From Kitasatospora sp. SUK 42 (GTDB taxonomy: Bacteria; Actinomycetota; Actinomycetes; Streptomycetales; Streptomycetaceae): a stretch of 64,000 nt of DNA. How positions within the stretch are numbered: the stretch's first letter is position 1; each line of letters begins with the position of its first letter. The DNA lies in NCBI RefSeq assembly GCF_015776785.2, contig NZ_LFMD02000003.1, forward strand, positions 521,798 to 585,797, read 5' to 3'. Under the pieces are notes generated by a model. It ran no database searches and had not been told where the DNA came from. It saw only the letters and a program-made list of their open reading frames with translations. Below, in pieces: positions 38,973-47,103 of this stretch. The translations under genes and the position numbers were made by a program.

Positions 38973-40307
38973 CTACTGGCCGCGGTACATCTCCGCCACC
39001 AGGAACGCCAGGTCCAGCGACTGGCTGCGGTTGAGCCGCGGGTCGCAGGCCGTCTCGTAGCGCTGGTGCAGGTCGTCGACCAGCACCTCGTCGCCGCCGC
39101 CGACGCACTCGGTGACGTCGTCGCCGGTCAGCTCCACGTGGATGCCGCCCGGGTGGGTGCCGAGCGCGCGGTGCACCTCGAAGAAGCCCTTGACCTCGTC
39201 CAGCACGTCGTCGAAGCGGCGGGTCTTGTGACCGCTGGAGGCCTCGAAGGTGTTGCCGTGCATCGGGTCGCAGATCCACACCGGCTTGGCGCCGGTGGCG
39301 GTGACCTTCTCCACCAGGGTGGGCAGGTGGTCGCGGATCTTGCCCGCGCCCATCCGGGTGATGAAGGTGAGGCGGCCGGGCTCGCGCTCCGGGTCCAGCT
39401 TCTCGATCAGGGCGAGCGCCTCGTCCACCGAGGTGGTCGGGCCGAGCTTGACCCCGATCGGGTTGCGGATCCTGGAGGCGAACTCGATGTGCGCGTGGTC
39501 CAGCTGCCGGGTGCGCTCGCCGATCCACACCATGTGGCCGGAGACGTCGTACAGCTCACCGGTGCGCGAGTCCACGCGGGTCAGCGCGGTCTCGTAGTCG
39601 AGGATCAGCGCCTCGTGCGAGGAGAAGAACTCGACGGTCTTGAACTCCTCCGGGGCCACCCCGCAGGCGTTCATGAACGCCAGGGCGTTGTCGATCTCCC
39701 GGGCGAGCTGCTCGTAGCGCTGGCCGGCCGGCGAGTTGCGCACGAAGTCCTGGTTCCAGGCGTGCACCTGGCGCAGGTCCGCGTAACCACCGGTGGTGAA
39801 GGCGCGCACCAGGTTCAGCGTCGCGGCGGAGGCGTTGTACATCCGCTTCAGGCGCTCCGGGTCCGGGATGCGGGACTCGGGGGTGAACTCGAAGCCGTTC
39901 ACCGAGTCGCCCCGGTAGACCGGCAGCGTCACGCCGTCGCGGGTCTCGGTCGACTTCGACCGCGGCTTGGAGTACTGGCCGGCGATCCGGCCGACCTTCA
40001 CGACCGGGACGGAGGCCGCGTACGTCAGCACGGCGGCCATCTGCAGCAGGGTCTTCAGCTTGTTGCGGATGTGCTCGGCCGACACGCCGTCGAAGGCCTC
40101 GGCGCAGTCACCGCCCTGCAGGAGGAACGCCTCCCCACGCGCCACGGCTCCGAGCCGGGCGCGCAGCTGATCGCACTCACCGGCGAAGACGAGCGGCGGA
40201 TAGGAGGCGAGCTCGGCAAGGGTCTTGCGCAGAGCCTCGTGGTCCGGCCATTCAGGCTGCTGCGCCGCGGGCAGGGACTGCCATGTGTGGAGATTTGTCA
40301 CGGTCAC
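38973..40307 (-). CDS. aroG: Class II 3-deoxy-7-phosphoheptulonate (DAHP) synthase
   Basis: First enzyme of the shikimate pathway, joining phosphoenolpyruvate and erythrose 4-phosphate. The 444-residue protein is the plant/actinomycete class II type, with LLQGGDCAEAF, RIAGQYSKPRS, VWIGERTRQLD and CDPMHGNTFE. The start is GTG at 40307; a second GTG two codons later is an alternative. TAGCCT lies 7 nt upstream on the minus strand, predicting a leaderless message. It is divergent from trpEG, which draws on its product through chorismate. Confidence 0.95.
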   Translation of the reverse strand: MTVTNLHTWQSLPAAQQPEWPDHEALRKTLAELASYPPLVFAGECDQLRARLGAVARGEAFLLQGGDCAEAFDGVSAEHIRNKLKTLLQMAAVLTYAASVPVVKVGRIAGQYSKPRSKSTETRDGVTLPVYRGDSVNGFEFTPESRIPDPERLKRMYNASAATLNLVRAFTTGGYADLRQVHAWNQDFVRNSPAGQRYEQLAREIDNALAFMNACGVAPEEFKTVEFFSSHEALILDYETALTRVDSRTGELYDVSGHMVWIGERTRQLDHAHIEFASRIRNPIGVKLGPTTSVDEALALIEKLDPEREPGRLTFITRMGAGKIRDHLPTLVEKVTATGAKPVWICDPMHGNTFEASSGHKTRRFDDVLDEVKGFFEVHRALGTHPGGIHVELTGDDVTECVGGGDEVLVDDLHQRYETACDPRLNRSQSLDLAFLVAEMYRGQ

Positions 40308-40320
40308 GCACCCAAGGCTA
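40307..40320 (-). promoter_or_regulatory. -10 box abutting the DAHP synthase start
   Basis: Minus strand TAGCCT (40315-40320), then 7 nt, then GTG. No Shine-Dalgarno sequence is present. This spacing predicts a leaderless mRNA. Confidence 0.4.
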
Positions 40321-40415
40321 CGGGGTGACACCACCCGTTCGTGACCACTGCCCGAGGGATGAGACACATCTCGGACGTTTCCCGTGACCCCGCTCACCCG
40401 CCCGGCACCATCCGC

Positions 40416-40428
40416 TACGCTCGATCCA
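40416..40428 (+). promoter_or_regulatory. -10 box of the trp leader transcript
   Basis: TACGCT (40416-40421) ends 6 nt before the ATG of the leader peptide, so the leader mRNA appears to start at or next to the ATG. CTCACC at 40393-40398 is a weak -35 candidate. Confidence 0.45.
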
Positions 40429-40499
40429 TGCACGCGCTCCACACCCACTGCTGGTGGTGGGCCTTCCCTTCGGGTGGCCCACAGATCGCGCGTTCCTGA
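40428..40499 (+). CDS. trpL: trp attenuator leader peptide
   Basis: A 23-codon open frame with three consecutive TGG codons at 40452-40460 (peptide MHALHTHCWWWAFPSGG followed by PQIARS). Three adjacent Trp codons are very unlikely by chance. It lies 112 bp before trpEG and just before a terminator-type hairpin, with alternative pairings as in classical attenuators. A trp attenuator has been described before trpE(G) in Streptomyces venezuelae, so the arrangement is known in the genus. Confidence 0.92.
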   Translation: MHALHTHCWWWAFPSGGPQIARS

Positions 40500-40534
40500 G
40501 ACGAACACGACGGCCGCCCCTCGGGGCGGCCGTC
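40457..40534 (+). promoter_or_regulatory. trp transcription attenuator (1:2, 2:3 and 3:4 helices)
   Basis: Helix 1:2 pairs GTGGGCC (40457-40463) with GGCCCAC (40476-40482). Antiterminator 2:3 pairs GGGTGGCC (40472-40479) with GGCCGCCC (40512-40519), with one G-U pair. Terminator 3:4 pairs 40509-40520 with 40523-40534 (12 bp, tight loop), followed by GGCGTTTGG. A ribosome stalled at the Trp codons (40452-40460) would cover strand 1 and allow 2:3. Confidence 0.85.
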
Positions 40535-40610
40535 GGCGTTTGGACAGACGGCCCTCCCGGAGCGGACCCAGCACCCGCCTCGCCAGTCCACCCGGAAGGA
40601 AGCCGTACCC

Positions 40611-42563
40611 GTGCCCACCCCCGCGCCCGTGCCCACCCCCGCCGAGCTGCTCGCCCGCCTCACCGCCCCCGGCGCCCCCGCCTTCGCCCTGCTGCACCGC
40701 CGCACCCCCCGGCACACCCCGGACACCGTCGAGGTGCTGCTGGGCACCGTCGACAACTACGAACGCCTCGCCGACCTGCCCGTCCGCGACGGCGTCCCGG
40801 ACGCCGGCCCGGTCCACGACCTGCTCGCCCTCGTCCCGTACCGGCAGATCCGCGAGCGCGGCTTCGAGGCCCACGACGACGGCACCCCGCTGCGGGCCCT
40901 CGCCGTCCAGGAGCAGTACGCCCTGCCGCTGGCCGGGTTCACCGCCGCCCTGCCGCAGCTGCCGGTGTCGCTGACCGGCGGTGCCTTCGACGTGGACGAC
41001 GAGGCGTACGCGGAGATCGTGCGCCGGGTGATCGAGGACGAGATCGGCAACGGCGAGGGCGCCAACTTCGTGATCCGGCGCGACTTCCACGCGACGCTGG
41101 AGGACTTCCGGCCGGAACTCGCCCTCACGCTGTTCCGGCGGTTGCTGGAGCAGGAGCGCGGCGCGTACTGGACCTTCCTGGTGCACACCGGGGACACCGT
41201 GCTGGTCGGCGCCTCCCCCGAGGTGCACGTCCGGCAGAGCGGCGGCACCGTCGTGATGAACCCGATCTCCGGCACCTACCGCTATCCGTCCGGCGGCGCC
41301 GACCTCGACTCGCTGCTCCGGTTCCTGCACGACCCCAAGGAGCTGGAGGAGCTCACCATGGTGGTCGACGAGGAGCTCAAGATGATGTGCACCGTCGGCG
41401 ACCTCGGCGGCCAGGTGCTCGGCCCCCGGCTCAAGGAGATGTCCCACCTCGCCCACACCGAGTACGAGCTGCGCGGGCGCACCTCGATGGACGTCCGCGA
41501 GGTGCTGCGCGAGACGATGTTCGCCGCCACCGTCACCGGCAGCCCCGTGCAGAACGCCACCCGGGTGATCCGGCGCTACGAACCCGGCGGGCGCGGCTAC
41601 TACTCCGGCGCGCTCGCCCTGATCGGGCGCTCGGCGAGCGGCGGGCAGCTGCTGGACTCGCCGATCTGCATCCGCACCGCCGACATCGACCCGGCCACCG
41701 GGCGGCTGGTCGTCCGGGTCGGCGCCACGCTGGTGCGCCGCTCCGTCCCGGAGTCCGAGGTCGCCGAGACCCACGCCAAGGCCGCCGGGGTGCTCACCGC
41801 GATCGGCGCCCGGCCCGCCCCCGCCCGGCCGTCCGGCCCCACCGGGCCCCGGCTCGCCGACGACCACCGGGTGCAGGCCGCGCTGGACGCCCGCCGCGCC
41901 GACCTCGCGCCGTTCTGGCTGCGGATGCAGGCCCCGGCCCGGGTCACCGAGCCCGAGCCGACCCTGGTCGTGGACGGCGAGGACACCTTCACCTCGATGC
42001 TCGCCCACCTGCTGACCTCGCTCGGCCACCAGGTCGGCGTGGTCCGCTACGACGCGCCCGGCCTGCGTGAGCTGGTCGCGGCCCACCGCGGCCCGCTGGT
42101 GCTCGGCCCCGGCCCGGGCGACCCGGCGCTCGCCGACGACCCCAAGATGGCGGTGCTGCGCCCGGTCGTCACGGACGCCCTGGCAGCCGTCCGCTCCGGT
42201 GCCCGCACCGCGCCGCTGCTCGCGGTCTGCCTCAGCCACCAGCTGCTCTCCGCCGAGCTCGGGCTCGCGCTCGGCCGCAAGGCCGTCCCGTACCAGGGGG
42301 CGCAGGAGAGCGTCGACCTGTTCGGCACCAAGCGGACGGTCGGCTTCTACAACACCTTCACCGCGCGCTGCTCGGACGCCGACGCGGCCCGGCTCTCCGC
42401 CGAGGGCGTCGAGGTCGCCCGGGACACCGCCACCGGTGACGTCCACGCCCTGCGCGGCCCCGGCTTCGCCGGCCTCCAGTTCCACCCGGAGTCGGTGCTC
42501 ACCCGCGACGGCGTGGACATCGTGGCGGCCCTGCTGCGGGAGGCGGCGGCCGTACGGGGCTGA
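40611..42563 (+). CDS. trpEG: Fused anthranilate synthase (TrpE-TrpG)
   Basis: Converts chorismate and glutamine to anthranilate. In this 650-residue protein the chorismate-binding TrpE part is N-terminal (MNPISGTYRYP; YYSGALALIG near 325-335) and the glutamine amidotransferase part follows from about 450, with the nucleophile in AVCLSHQLL and the His-Glu pair in QFHPES. At the place of the TrpE feedback motif LLES there is LLHR (27-30), so allosteric inhibition by Trp may be lost. GTG start with GGAAGGA about 10 nt upstream. Expression is under the attenuator just upstream. A phenazine-type PhzE role is less likely given the Trp leader. Confidence 0.92.
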   Translation: MPTPAPVPTPAELLARLTAPGAPAFALLHRRTPRHTPDTVEVLLGTVDNYERLADLPVRDGVPDAGPVHDLLALVPYRQIRERGFEAHDDGTPLRALAVQEQYALPLAGFTAALPQLPVSLTGGAFDVDDEAYAEIVRRVIEDEIGNGEGANFVIRRDFHATLEDFRPELALTLFRRLLEQERGAYWTFLVHTGDTVLVGASPEVHVRQSGGTVVMNPISGTYRYPSGGADLDSLLRFLHDPKELEELTMVVDEELKMMCTVGDLGGQVLGPRLKEMSHLAHTEYELRGRTSMDVREVLRETMFAATVTGSPVQNATRVIRRYEPGGRGYYSGALALIGRSASGGQLLDSPICIRTADIDPATGRLVVRVGATLVRRSVPESEVAETHAKAAGVLTAIGARPAPARPSGPTGPRLADDHRVQAALDARRADLAPFWLRMQAPARVTEPEPTLVVDGEDTFTSMLAHLLTSLGHQVGVVRYDAPGLRELVAAHRGPLVLGPGPGDPALADDPKMAVLRPVVTDALAAVRSGARTAPLLAVCLSHQLLSAELGLALGRKAVPYQGAQESVDLFGTKRTVGFYNTFTARCSDADAARLSAEGVEVARDTATGDVHALRGPGFAGLQFHPESVLTRDGVDIVAALLREAAAVRG

Positions 42564-42603
42564 GCGGCCCACGCGGCTCCCGGGCAGCCCGCCCGGGAGC
42601 CGC

Positions 42604-43284
42604 TCACAGGTCGTCGTCCAGCCCCTGCTCGATCGCGTAGCGGACCAGCTCCACCCGGTTGTGCAGCTGGAGCTTGCCCAGCGTGTTCTGCACGTGGTTC
42701 TGCACCGTGCGGTGCGACAGCACCAGCCGGTCGGCTATCTGCCGGTAGGACAGGCCCTTGGCCACCAGCCGCAGCACCTCGGTCTCCCGGGCGGTCAGCC
42801 GCGGCACGGCCGGCGCCGAGGCCGGGGCCGGCTCGGTGGCCAGCCGGCGGAACTCGCCGAGCACCAGTCCGGCCAGGCCCGGCGTGAACACCGCGTCGCC
42901 GACGGCCGTACGGCGCACCGCGTCCAGCAGCTCCTCCCGCCCCGCCGACTTCACCAGGTACCCGGTCGCGCCGGACTTCACCGCCTCCAGCACGTCCTGG
43001 TGCTCGCCGCTGGCCGACAGCACCAGCACCCGCACCGCCGGATCGTGCGCGACCACCTGGCGGCACACCTCGGCACCGGGCAGCCCGGGCAGGTTGAGGT
43101 CCAGCACGACGACCTGCGGCGAGCAGGCGCGGGCCCGGCGCACGGCCTCCTCGCCGTCGCCCGCCGTGGCCACCACGTCCAGCCCGGCCTCGGCCAGGTC
43201 GCGCGAGACGGCGTCCCGCCACATCGGGTGGTCGTCCACCACCATCACCCGCACCGGCCGGTCGGTCGTCGGCTGCTCGGTCAT
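42604..43284 (-). CDS. NarL/LuxR-family response regulator
   Basis: A 226-residue two-component regulator. The receiver domain has acidic pocket D17/D18, phosphoacceptor D62 (VVLDLNLPG) and the conserved lysine in YLVKSAG; the LuxR-type helix-turn-helix is C-terminal (LTARETEVLRLVAKGLSYRQ). The ATG overlaps the kinase stop by 4 bp, so the pair is co-translated. The regulon is unknown. Confidence 0.94.
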   Translation of the reverse strand: MTEQPTTDRPVRVMVVDDHPMWRDAVSRDLAEAGLDVVATAGDGEEAVRRARACSPQVVVLDLNLPGLPGAEVCRQVVAHDPAVRVLVLSASGEHQDVLEAVKSGATGYLVKSAGREELLDAVRRTAVGDAVFTPGLAGLVLGEFRRLATEPAPASAPAVPRLTARETEVLRLVAKGLSYRQIADRLVLSHRTVQNHVQNTLGKLQLHNRVELVRYAIEQGLDDDL

Positions 43285-44486
43285 TCGGCACCTTCCCTCG
43301 GGACGCGCAGTTCCACCTCGACGCCCTCCCCGGGCACCGAGTACAGCTCGGCCGTGCCGCCGAGGTCCAGCAGCCGGCCGCGGATGGACTGGGAGACGCC
43401 GAGCCGACCGGCCCGCTCCGCCTCGCCGAGCCGGCCGGGGGCGAAGCCCGGTCCGTCGTCCCGGATGCTGACCGTGACGGCCTCCGGCTCGTCCTCCACC
43501 AGGATCCAGGCCCGCGCCCGCTCCCCCGCGTGCCGGCGGACGTTGTCGACGGCCGCGCCGACCGCCGCGGCCAGCTCGCTCGCGGCCGGTCCCGGCAGCA
43601 GGACCGGGGTGCCGGGGGCGGAGAGCGTGATCCGCTCGTCGGCGTACGGGCGCAGCAGCGCGGTCAGGTCGCGCGGCTCGGCGGCGTCGGCCTCCGGCCC
43701 GCGCCGGGCCGGGATCGGGCCGCCGGTCATCAGCGCCCGCAGCGCGCGCTCCTGCTCACCGGCCAGACGGCCCAGCTCGGCGAAGTCCGTACCGCCGCCG
43801 GCACCGCCGCCCGACTCCGCGCCCCGGCGCTGGACCAGCGCGAGCACCTGCAGCACGCCGTCGTGGATGTCCCGGGAGAGCCTCTCGCGCTCCCGGGTGG
43901 CCGCCTCCACCTGGAGCGCTCGGGTGAGGGTGGCCTCGCTGGCGCGGGCCAGCTCGATCACGTACCCGATCGCGACCCCGGCCACCATCAGCAGCACGAT
44001 GTTGTGGATGTTGTCGCCGGTCGGGCCGCCGTGGCCGAGGATGTTGGCGACGCCGATCACCGAGCCGGCCGCCGCCGAGGGGCGCCAGCCGCCCTTGGCG
44101 GCGAAGCCGAGCACCGTCCCGGCGGCCCAGATGGTCGGCAGGGTGGGCGCGCCGTGGCTGATCCGGGCCGGGGCGTCGGTCAGCCCGCTCATCACGATGC
44201 CGGTCACGGCGAGGGTGAGGTCGAAGCCCAGGACCCACCAGGTGCAGCGCTGCGGATTGGCGAAGACCCGGGTGCTGGCGAGCGTCCAGAGGGTGAGCGC
44301 GCCGAGGAAGATCCAGCCGGCGACGGGGTGCAGGAAGTGCAGGTAGGAGTTGAAGTACCGGAGCAGGGCGTAGCACAGCGCCAGCACCCGGAAGTAGGAG
44401 ATGGCCTTCCACAGCGGGAGTTCGACGGACATGCCGCCGGCGGCCACCGTGCCGCCGACCGCGCCGGCTCTCGCACCCTCCGTCAT
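43281..44486 (-). CDS. HisKA_3-type sensor histidine kinase (MacS-like)
   Basis: A 401-residue membrane kinase with five or six membrane helices in the first 200 residues, the dimerisation/phosphoacceptor segment ERERLSRDIHDGVLQVLALVQ (His near 220) and an HATPase_c domain (NVRRHAG, DDGPGF). The ATG at 44486 (MTEGARAG) is chosen; the frame upstream is Arg/Pro-rich. It signals to the adjoining response regulator. No extracellular sensor domain is apparent, so the input is probably membrane-associated. Confidence 0.92.
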   Translation of the reverse strand: MTEGARAGAVGGTVAAGGMSVELPLWKAISYFRVLALCYALLRYFNSYLHFLHPVAGWIFLGALTLWTLASTRVFANPQRCTWWVLGFDLTLAVTGIVMSGLTDAPARISHGAPTLPTIWAAGTVLGFAAKGGWRPSAAAGSVIGVANILGHGGPTGDNIHNIVLLMVAGVAIGYVIELARASEATLTRALQVEAATRERERLSRDIHDGVLQVLALVQRRGAESGGGAGGGTDFAELGRLAGEQERALRALMTGGPIPARRGPEADAAEPRDLTALLRPYADERITLSAPGTPVLLPGPAASELAAAVGAAVDNVRRHAGERARAWILVEDEPEAVTVSIRDDGPGFAPGRLGEAERAGRLGVSQSIRGRLLDLGGTAELYSVPGEGVEVELRVPREGAE

Positions 44487-44520
44487 TCCCCAGCCCCTCC
44501 CCCGGGCCCGGCCCGGGCCG

Positions 44521-45327
44521 TCAGGCCGACCCGGTCTCCTTCTGCTCCTGCTTCTCGGCCTTCTCGGCCTTCTCCGCCTCGGCGGCCTCGGCCCGCTCCG
44601 CACGGGCGGCCGCGCGGCGCTCGGCGTCGGCCTTCTTCTTCTCGTCGGCGATCTGCCGCTTGGCGGCGGTCGCGTAGATGTCCACGTACTCCTGGCCGGA
44701 GAGCCGCATGATCTCGTACATCACCTCGTCCGTCACCGAACGGAGGATGAAGCGGTCGTTCTCCATGCCCTGGTAGCGGGAGAAGTCCAGCGGGCGGCCG
44801 ATCCGGATGCCGGGGCGGATGCCGAAGCTCGGGACCACCTGGCCGGGCGGCTGCACCTTCTCGGTGTCGATCATGGCGACCGGGATCACCGGGGCGCCGG
44901 TGGCCAGCGCGACGCGGGCCAGGCCGCCGACCTTGCCGCGGTACAGCTTGCCGTCGGGCGAGCGGGTGCCCTCGGGGTAGACGCCGAACAGCTCGCCGCG
45001 CTCCAGCACCGCGATGGCGCTGCGGATCGCGGCCTCGCCGGCGCCCCGCACGCCCGAACGGTCCACCGGCAGCTGTCCGACGCCCTTGAAGAAGGCGGCG
45101 GTCAGCCGGCCCTTGAGGCCCGGGGTGTTGAAGTACTCGGCCTTCGCGATGAAGGTGACCCGGCGCTTGATCAGCGCGGGGAAGAAGAAGGAGTCCGAGA
45201 ACGACAGGTGGTTGCTCGCGATGATGGCCGCGCCCTCGGTGGGGATGTTCTCCTCACCTTCGATCCACGGCCGGAAGAAGATCCGCAGCAGCGGCGCGAC
45301 GATCATCTTCATCAGTCGGTAGAACAA
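44521..45327 (-). CDS. PlsC-type lysophospholipid acyltransferase
   Basis: A 268-residue membrane-associated 1-acylglycerol-3-phosphate acyltransferase family protein. The catalytic HX4D motif is H40 to D45 (NHLSFSD), and the glycerophosphate-binding YPEGTRS follows. The TTG at 45327 is chosen because AGGAGG lies 6 nt upstream; the in-frame ATG five codons later lacks a site. The last 50 residues form an Ala/Glu/Lys-rich charged helix (AEAEKAEKAEKQEQKE) of unknown role. Divergent from the hydrolase gene. Confidence 0.9.
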   Translation of the reverse strand: MFYRLMKMIVAPLLRIFFRPWIEGEENIPTEGAAIIASNHLSFSDSFFFPALIKRRVTFIAKAEYFNTPGLKGRLTAAFFKGVGQLPVDRSGVRGAGEAAIRSAIAVLERGELFGVYPEGTRSPDGKLYRGKVGGLARVALATGAPVIPVAMIDTEKVQPPGQVVPSFGIRPGIRIGRPLDFSRYQGMENDRFILRSVTDEVMYEIMRLSGQEYVDIYATAAKRQIADEKKKADAERRAAARAERAEAAEAEKAEKAEKQEQKETGSA

Positions 45328-45504
45328 CCCGGGCCTCCTGTTATGCGGACCGGACGATCCTAATGCCCCGCGGCCGTGAGCTGTGCCCGGGCCCGCCGTT
45401 GGGGGGTGTACGTCCCGGCTCGGGGCATGGGACGATGCGGATTCCTGCAGCACCTCGTTCAGCGTTCCCTCCCCCAGCGCCACCCGCCCGCGAAGGAGTT
45501 CGCC

Positions 45505-46299
45505 ATGCCGCTGCTGCCCGGTGCCGAACCGTACCGCCACCGCGGCGGACCGGTGGGAGTGCTGCTGTGCCACGGCTTCACCGGCGCGCCGCAGTCGCTG
45601 CGGCCGTGGGCCGAGGAGCTGGCCGCGGCCGGGTTCACCGTCTCGCTGCCGTTGCTGCCGGGGCACGGAACCCGTTGGCAGGACATGCAGATCACCCGCT
45701 GGGAGGACTGGTACGCGGAGGTCGAGCGCGAGCTGCTGGCCCTCGCCGAGGAGTGCGAGCAGGTCTTCGTCTGCGCGCTGTCGATGGGCGGCGCGCTGGC
45801 GCTGCGGCTGGCAGCGCTGCACGGCCCGACGGTCTCCGGGCTGGTGCTGGTCAACCCGTCGGTGCGCTCGGACAACCCCGCGAGCGTGCTGCTTCCGGTG
45901 CTCCGCCACCTCGTCCCGAGCCTGCCGGGCATCACCGACGACATCAGCCGGCCGGGCACGCACGAGCTCGGCTACGACCGCACGCCGCTGCACGCCGCCT
46001 GGTCGCTGAGCAGGCTGTGGCAGGAGGTCCAGCGGCGGCTGCCGGAGGTGACCCAGCCGGTGCTGCTCTTCCACAGCCCGCAGGACCACGTCGTCTCGCC
46101 GGCCAACTCCGAACTGGTGCTGGCCCGGATATCCTCGACCGATGTGACGGAGCGGCTGTGCCAGCGCAGTTTCCACGTCGCGACGCTGGACCACGACGCG
46201 GCGGAAATATTCGCGGGCAGCCTGGACTTCATCCGACGGCTGGCCCCCGCGCACTCGGCGGGTGCGGGCAGGGTCGAATCCGACGATCTCCATGGCTGA
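45505..46299 (+). CDS. Alpha/beta hydrolase, carboxylesterase/monoacylglycerol lipase type
   Basis: A 264-residue hydrolase like the Est30 carboxylesterases. The oxyanion-hole motif LCHGFTGAP is near residue 22-30, the nucleophile is S93 in ALSMGG (the first Gly of GxSxG is Ala), and the acid and base lie in HSPQDHVV and TLDHDAAEI. GAAGGAG precedes the ATG. Its stop overlaps the next gene by 8 bp. It lies beside an acyltransferase gene, so a lipid or ester substrate is plausible. Confidence 0.9.
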   Translation: MPLLPGAEPYRHRGGPVGVLLCHGFTGAPQSLRPWAEELAAAGFTVSLPLLPGHGTRWQDMQITRWEDWYAEVERELLALAEECEQVFVCALSMGGALALRLAALHGPTVSGLVLVNPSVRSDNPASVLLPVLRHLVPSLPGITDDISRPGTHELGYDRTPLHAAWSLSRLWQEVQRRLPEVTQPVLLFHSPQDHVVSPANSELVLARISSTDVTERLCQRSFHVATLDHDAAEIFAGSLDFIRRLAPAHSAGAGRVESDDLHG

Positions 46300-47098
46300 A
46301 GGGCCGGAAGTGCACGAGAGCAGCACGGCGGGCGGCGGGGACGAGAAGCCCCGCGAGGACGGCGCGCGGACGGACGGGGCGCGAACGGACGACGCACGGA
46401 CGGACGGTGTGCCGAAGGACGCCACCGTCCAGGGGGACGGCACCATCCAGGGCGGCACCGCGGCGAGCGGCACGGGAGCGGACGGCGCCGCGCCGGCCCC
46501 GCCCTCCGAGGACACCCCCGAACCGGAGGCCCCCGCCCCCGTGGACTCCCGGCCGCGCCGCGCGCCCGAGCGCAGCCAGGCCGAGCAGGACGCGATCTTC
46601 GCCGCCCTGGTGGCCCAGTTCGACGACCCGGTCGACCTCACCAACCCCAACTGGCCGGAGGTCGAGAACCTCCGGGCGCAGAACGAGCTCAAGGGCGGCT
46701 TCAAGGACGGCGTCGGCCCCAAGGGCGATCCGGACGACCTCTCCGAGCTGGCCCCGCAGCCCCGCCCGCGCTCCGGTCGGCCGGTGCTGCCGGCCGCCGG
46801 CGCCGGCGCCGGCCCGCGCGACTTCGAGCTGGCCGAGGAGACCGACGAGGGCCACTTCGTCCCGCCGGAGCCCCCGCCGCTGCCCCCCGCCGACGTGACC
46901 GCCAAGTTCGCCTGGCTGGCCGTGCTCGGTGGCCCGGCCCTGCTGCTGATCGACGCGGTGGTCTGGCGGGAGGTCTCCGGCTGGCCCGCGTGGGTCGGGA
47001 TCACCGCCTTCCTGGGCGGCTTCGTCACCCTGGTGACGCGGATGCGCGACCGCGACGAGGACGAGCCGGAGGACCCTGACAACGGCGCGGTGGTCTGA
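46292..47098 (+). CDS. Uncharacterised protein with charged repeats and C-terminal membrane helices
   Basis: A 268-residue protein of unknown function. Residues 1-95 are acidic, Ala/Gly/Asp-rich and carry three ARTDG-type pentapeptides encoded by a 15-bp repeat. The middle part has a conserved-looking block FAALVAQFDDPVDLTNPNWPE. Two membrane helices lie near 205-245 (FAWLAVLGGPALLLIDAVVW), followed by an acidic tail. It is translated from within the end of the hydrolase gene and ends 5 bp before the convergent phosphatase gene. Confidence 0.8.
   Translation: MAEGPEVHESSTAGGGDEKPREDGARTDGARTDDARTDGVPKDATVQGDGTIQGGTAASGTGADGAAPAPPSEDTPEPEAPAPVDSRPRRAPERSQAEQDAIFAALVAQFDDPVDLTNPNWPEVENLRAQNELKGGFKDGVGPKGDPDDLSELAPQPRPRSGRPVLPAAGAGAGPRDFELAEETDEGHFVPPEPPPLPPADVTAKFAWLAVLGGPALLLIDAVVWREVSGWPAWVGITAFLGGFVTLVTRMRDRDEDEPEDPDNGAVV
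46364..46408 (+). repeat. 15-bp tandem repeat, three copies, coding
   Basis: Three successive units of the form GCGCGGACGGACGGG, with two or three changes each, encode ARTDG-like pentapeptides. The unit length keeps the frame. Confidence 0.75.
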
Positions 47099-47103
47099 CG
47101 GCC

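Noticed and set aside
38973..42572. A 1199-codon minus-strand frame covering both the DAHP synthase gene and the antisense of trpEG
   Set aside because: Only the last 444 codons are real; the rest is the antisense of trpEG and crosses the attenuator.
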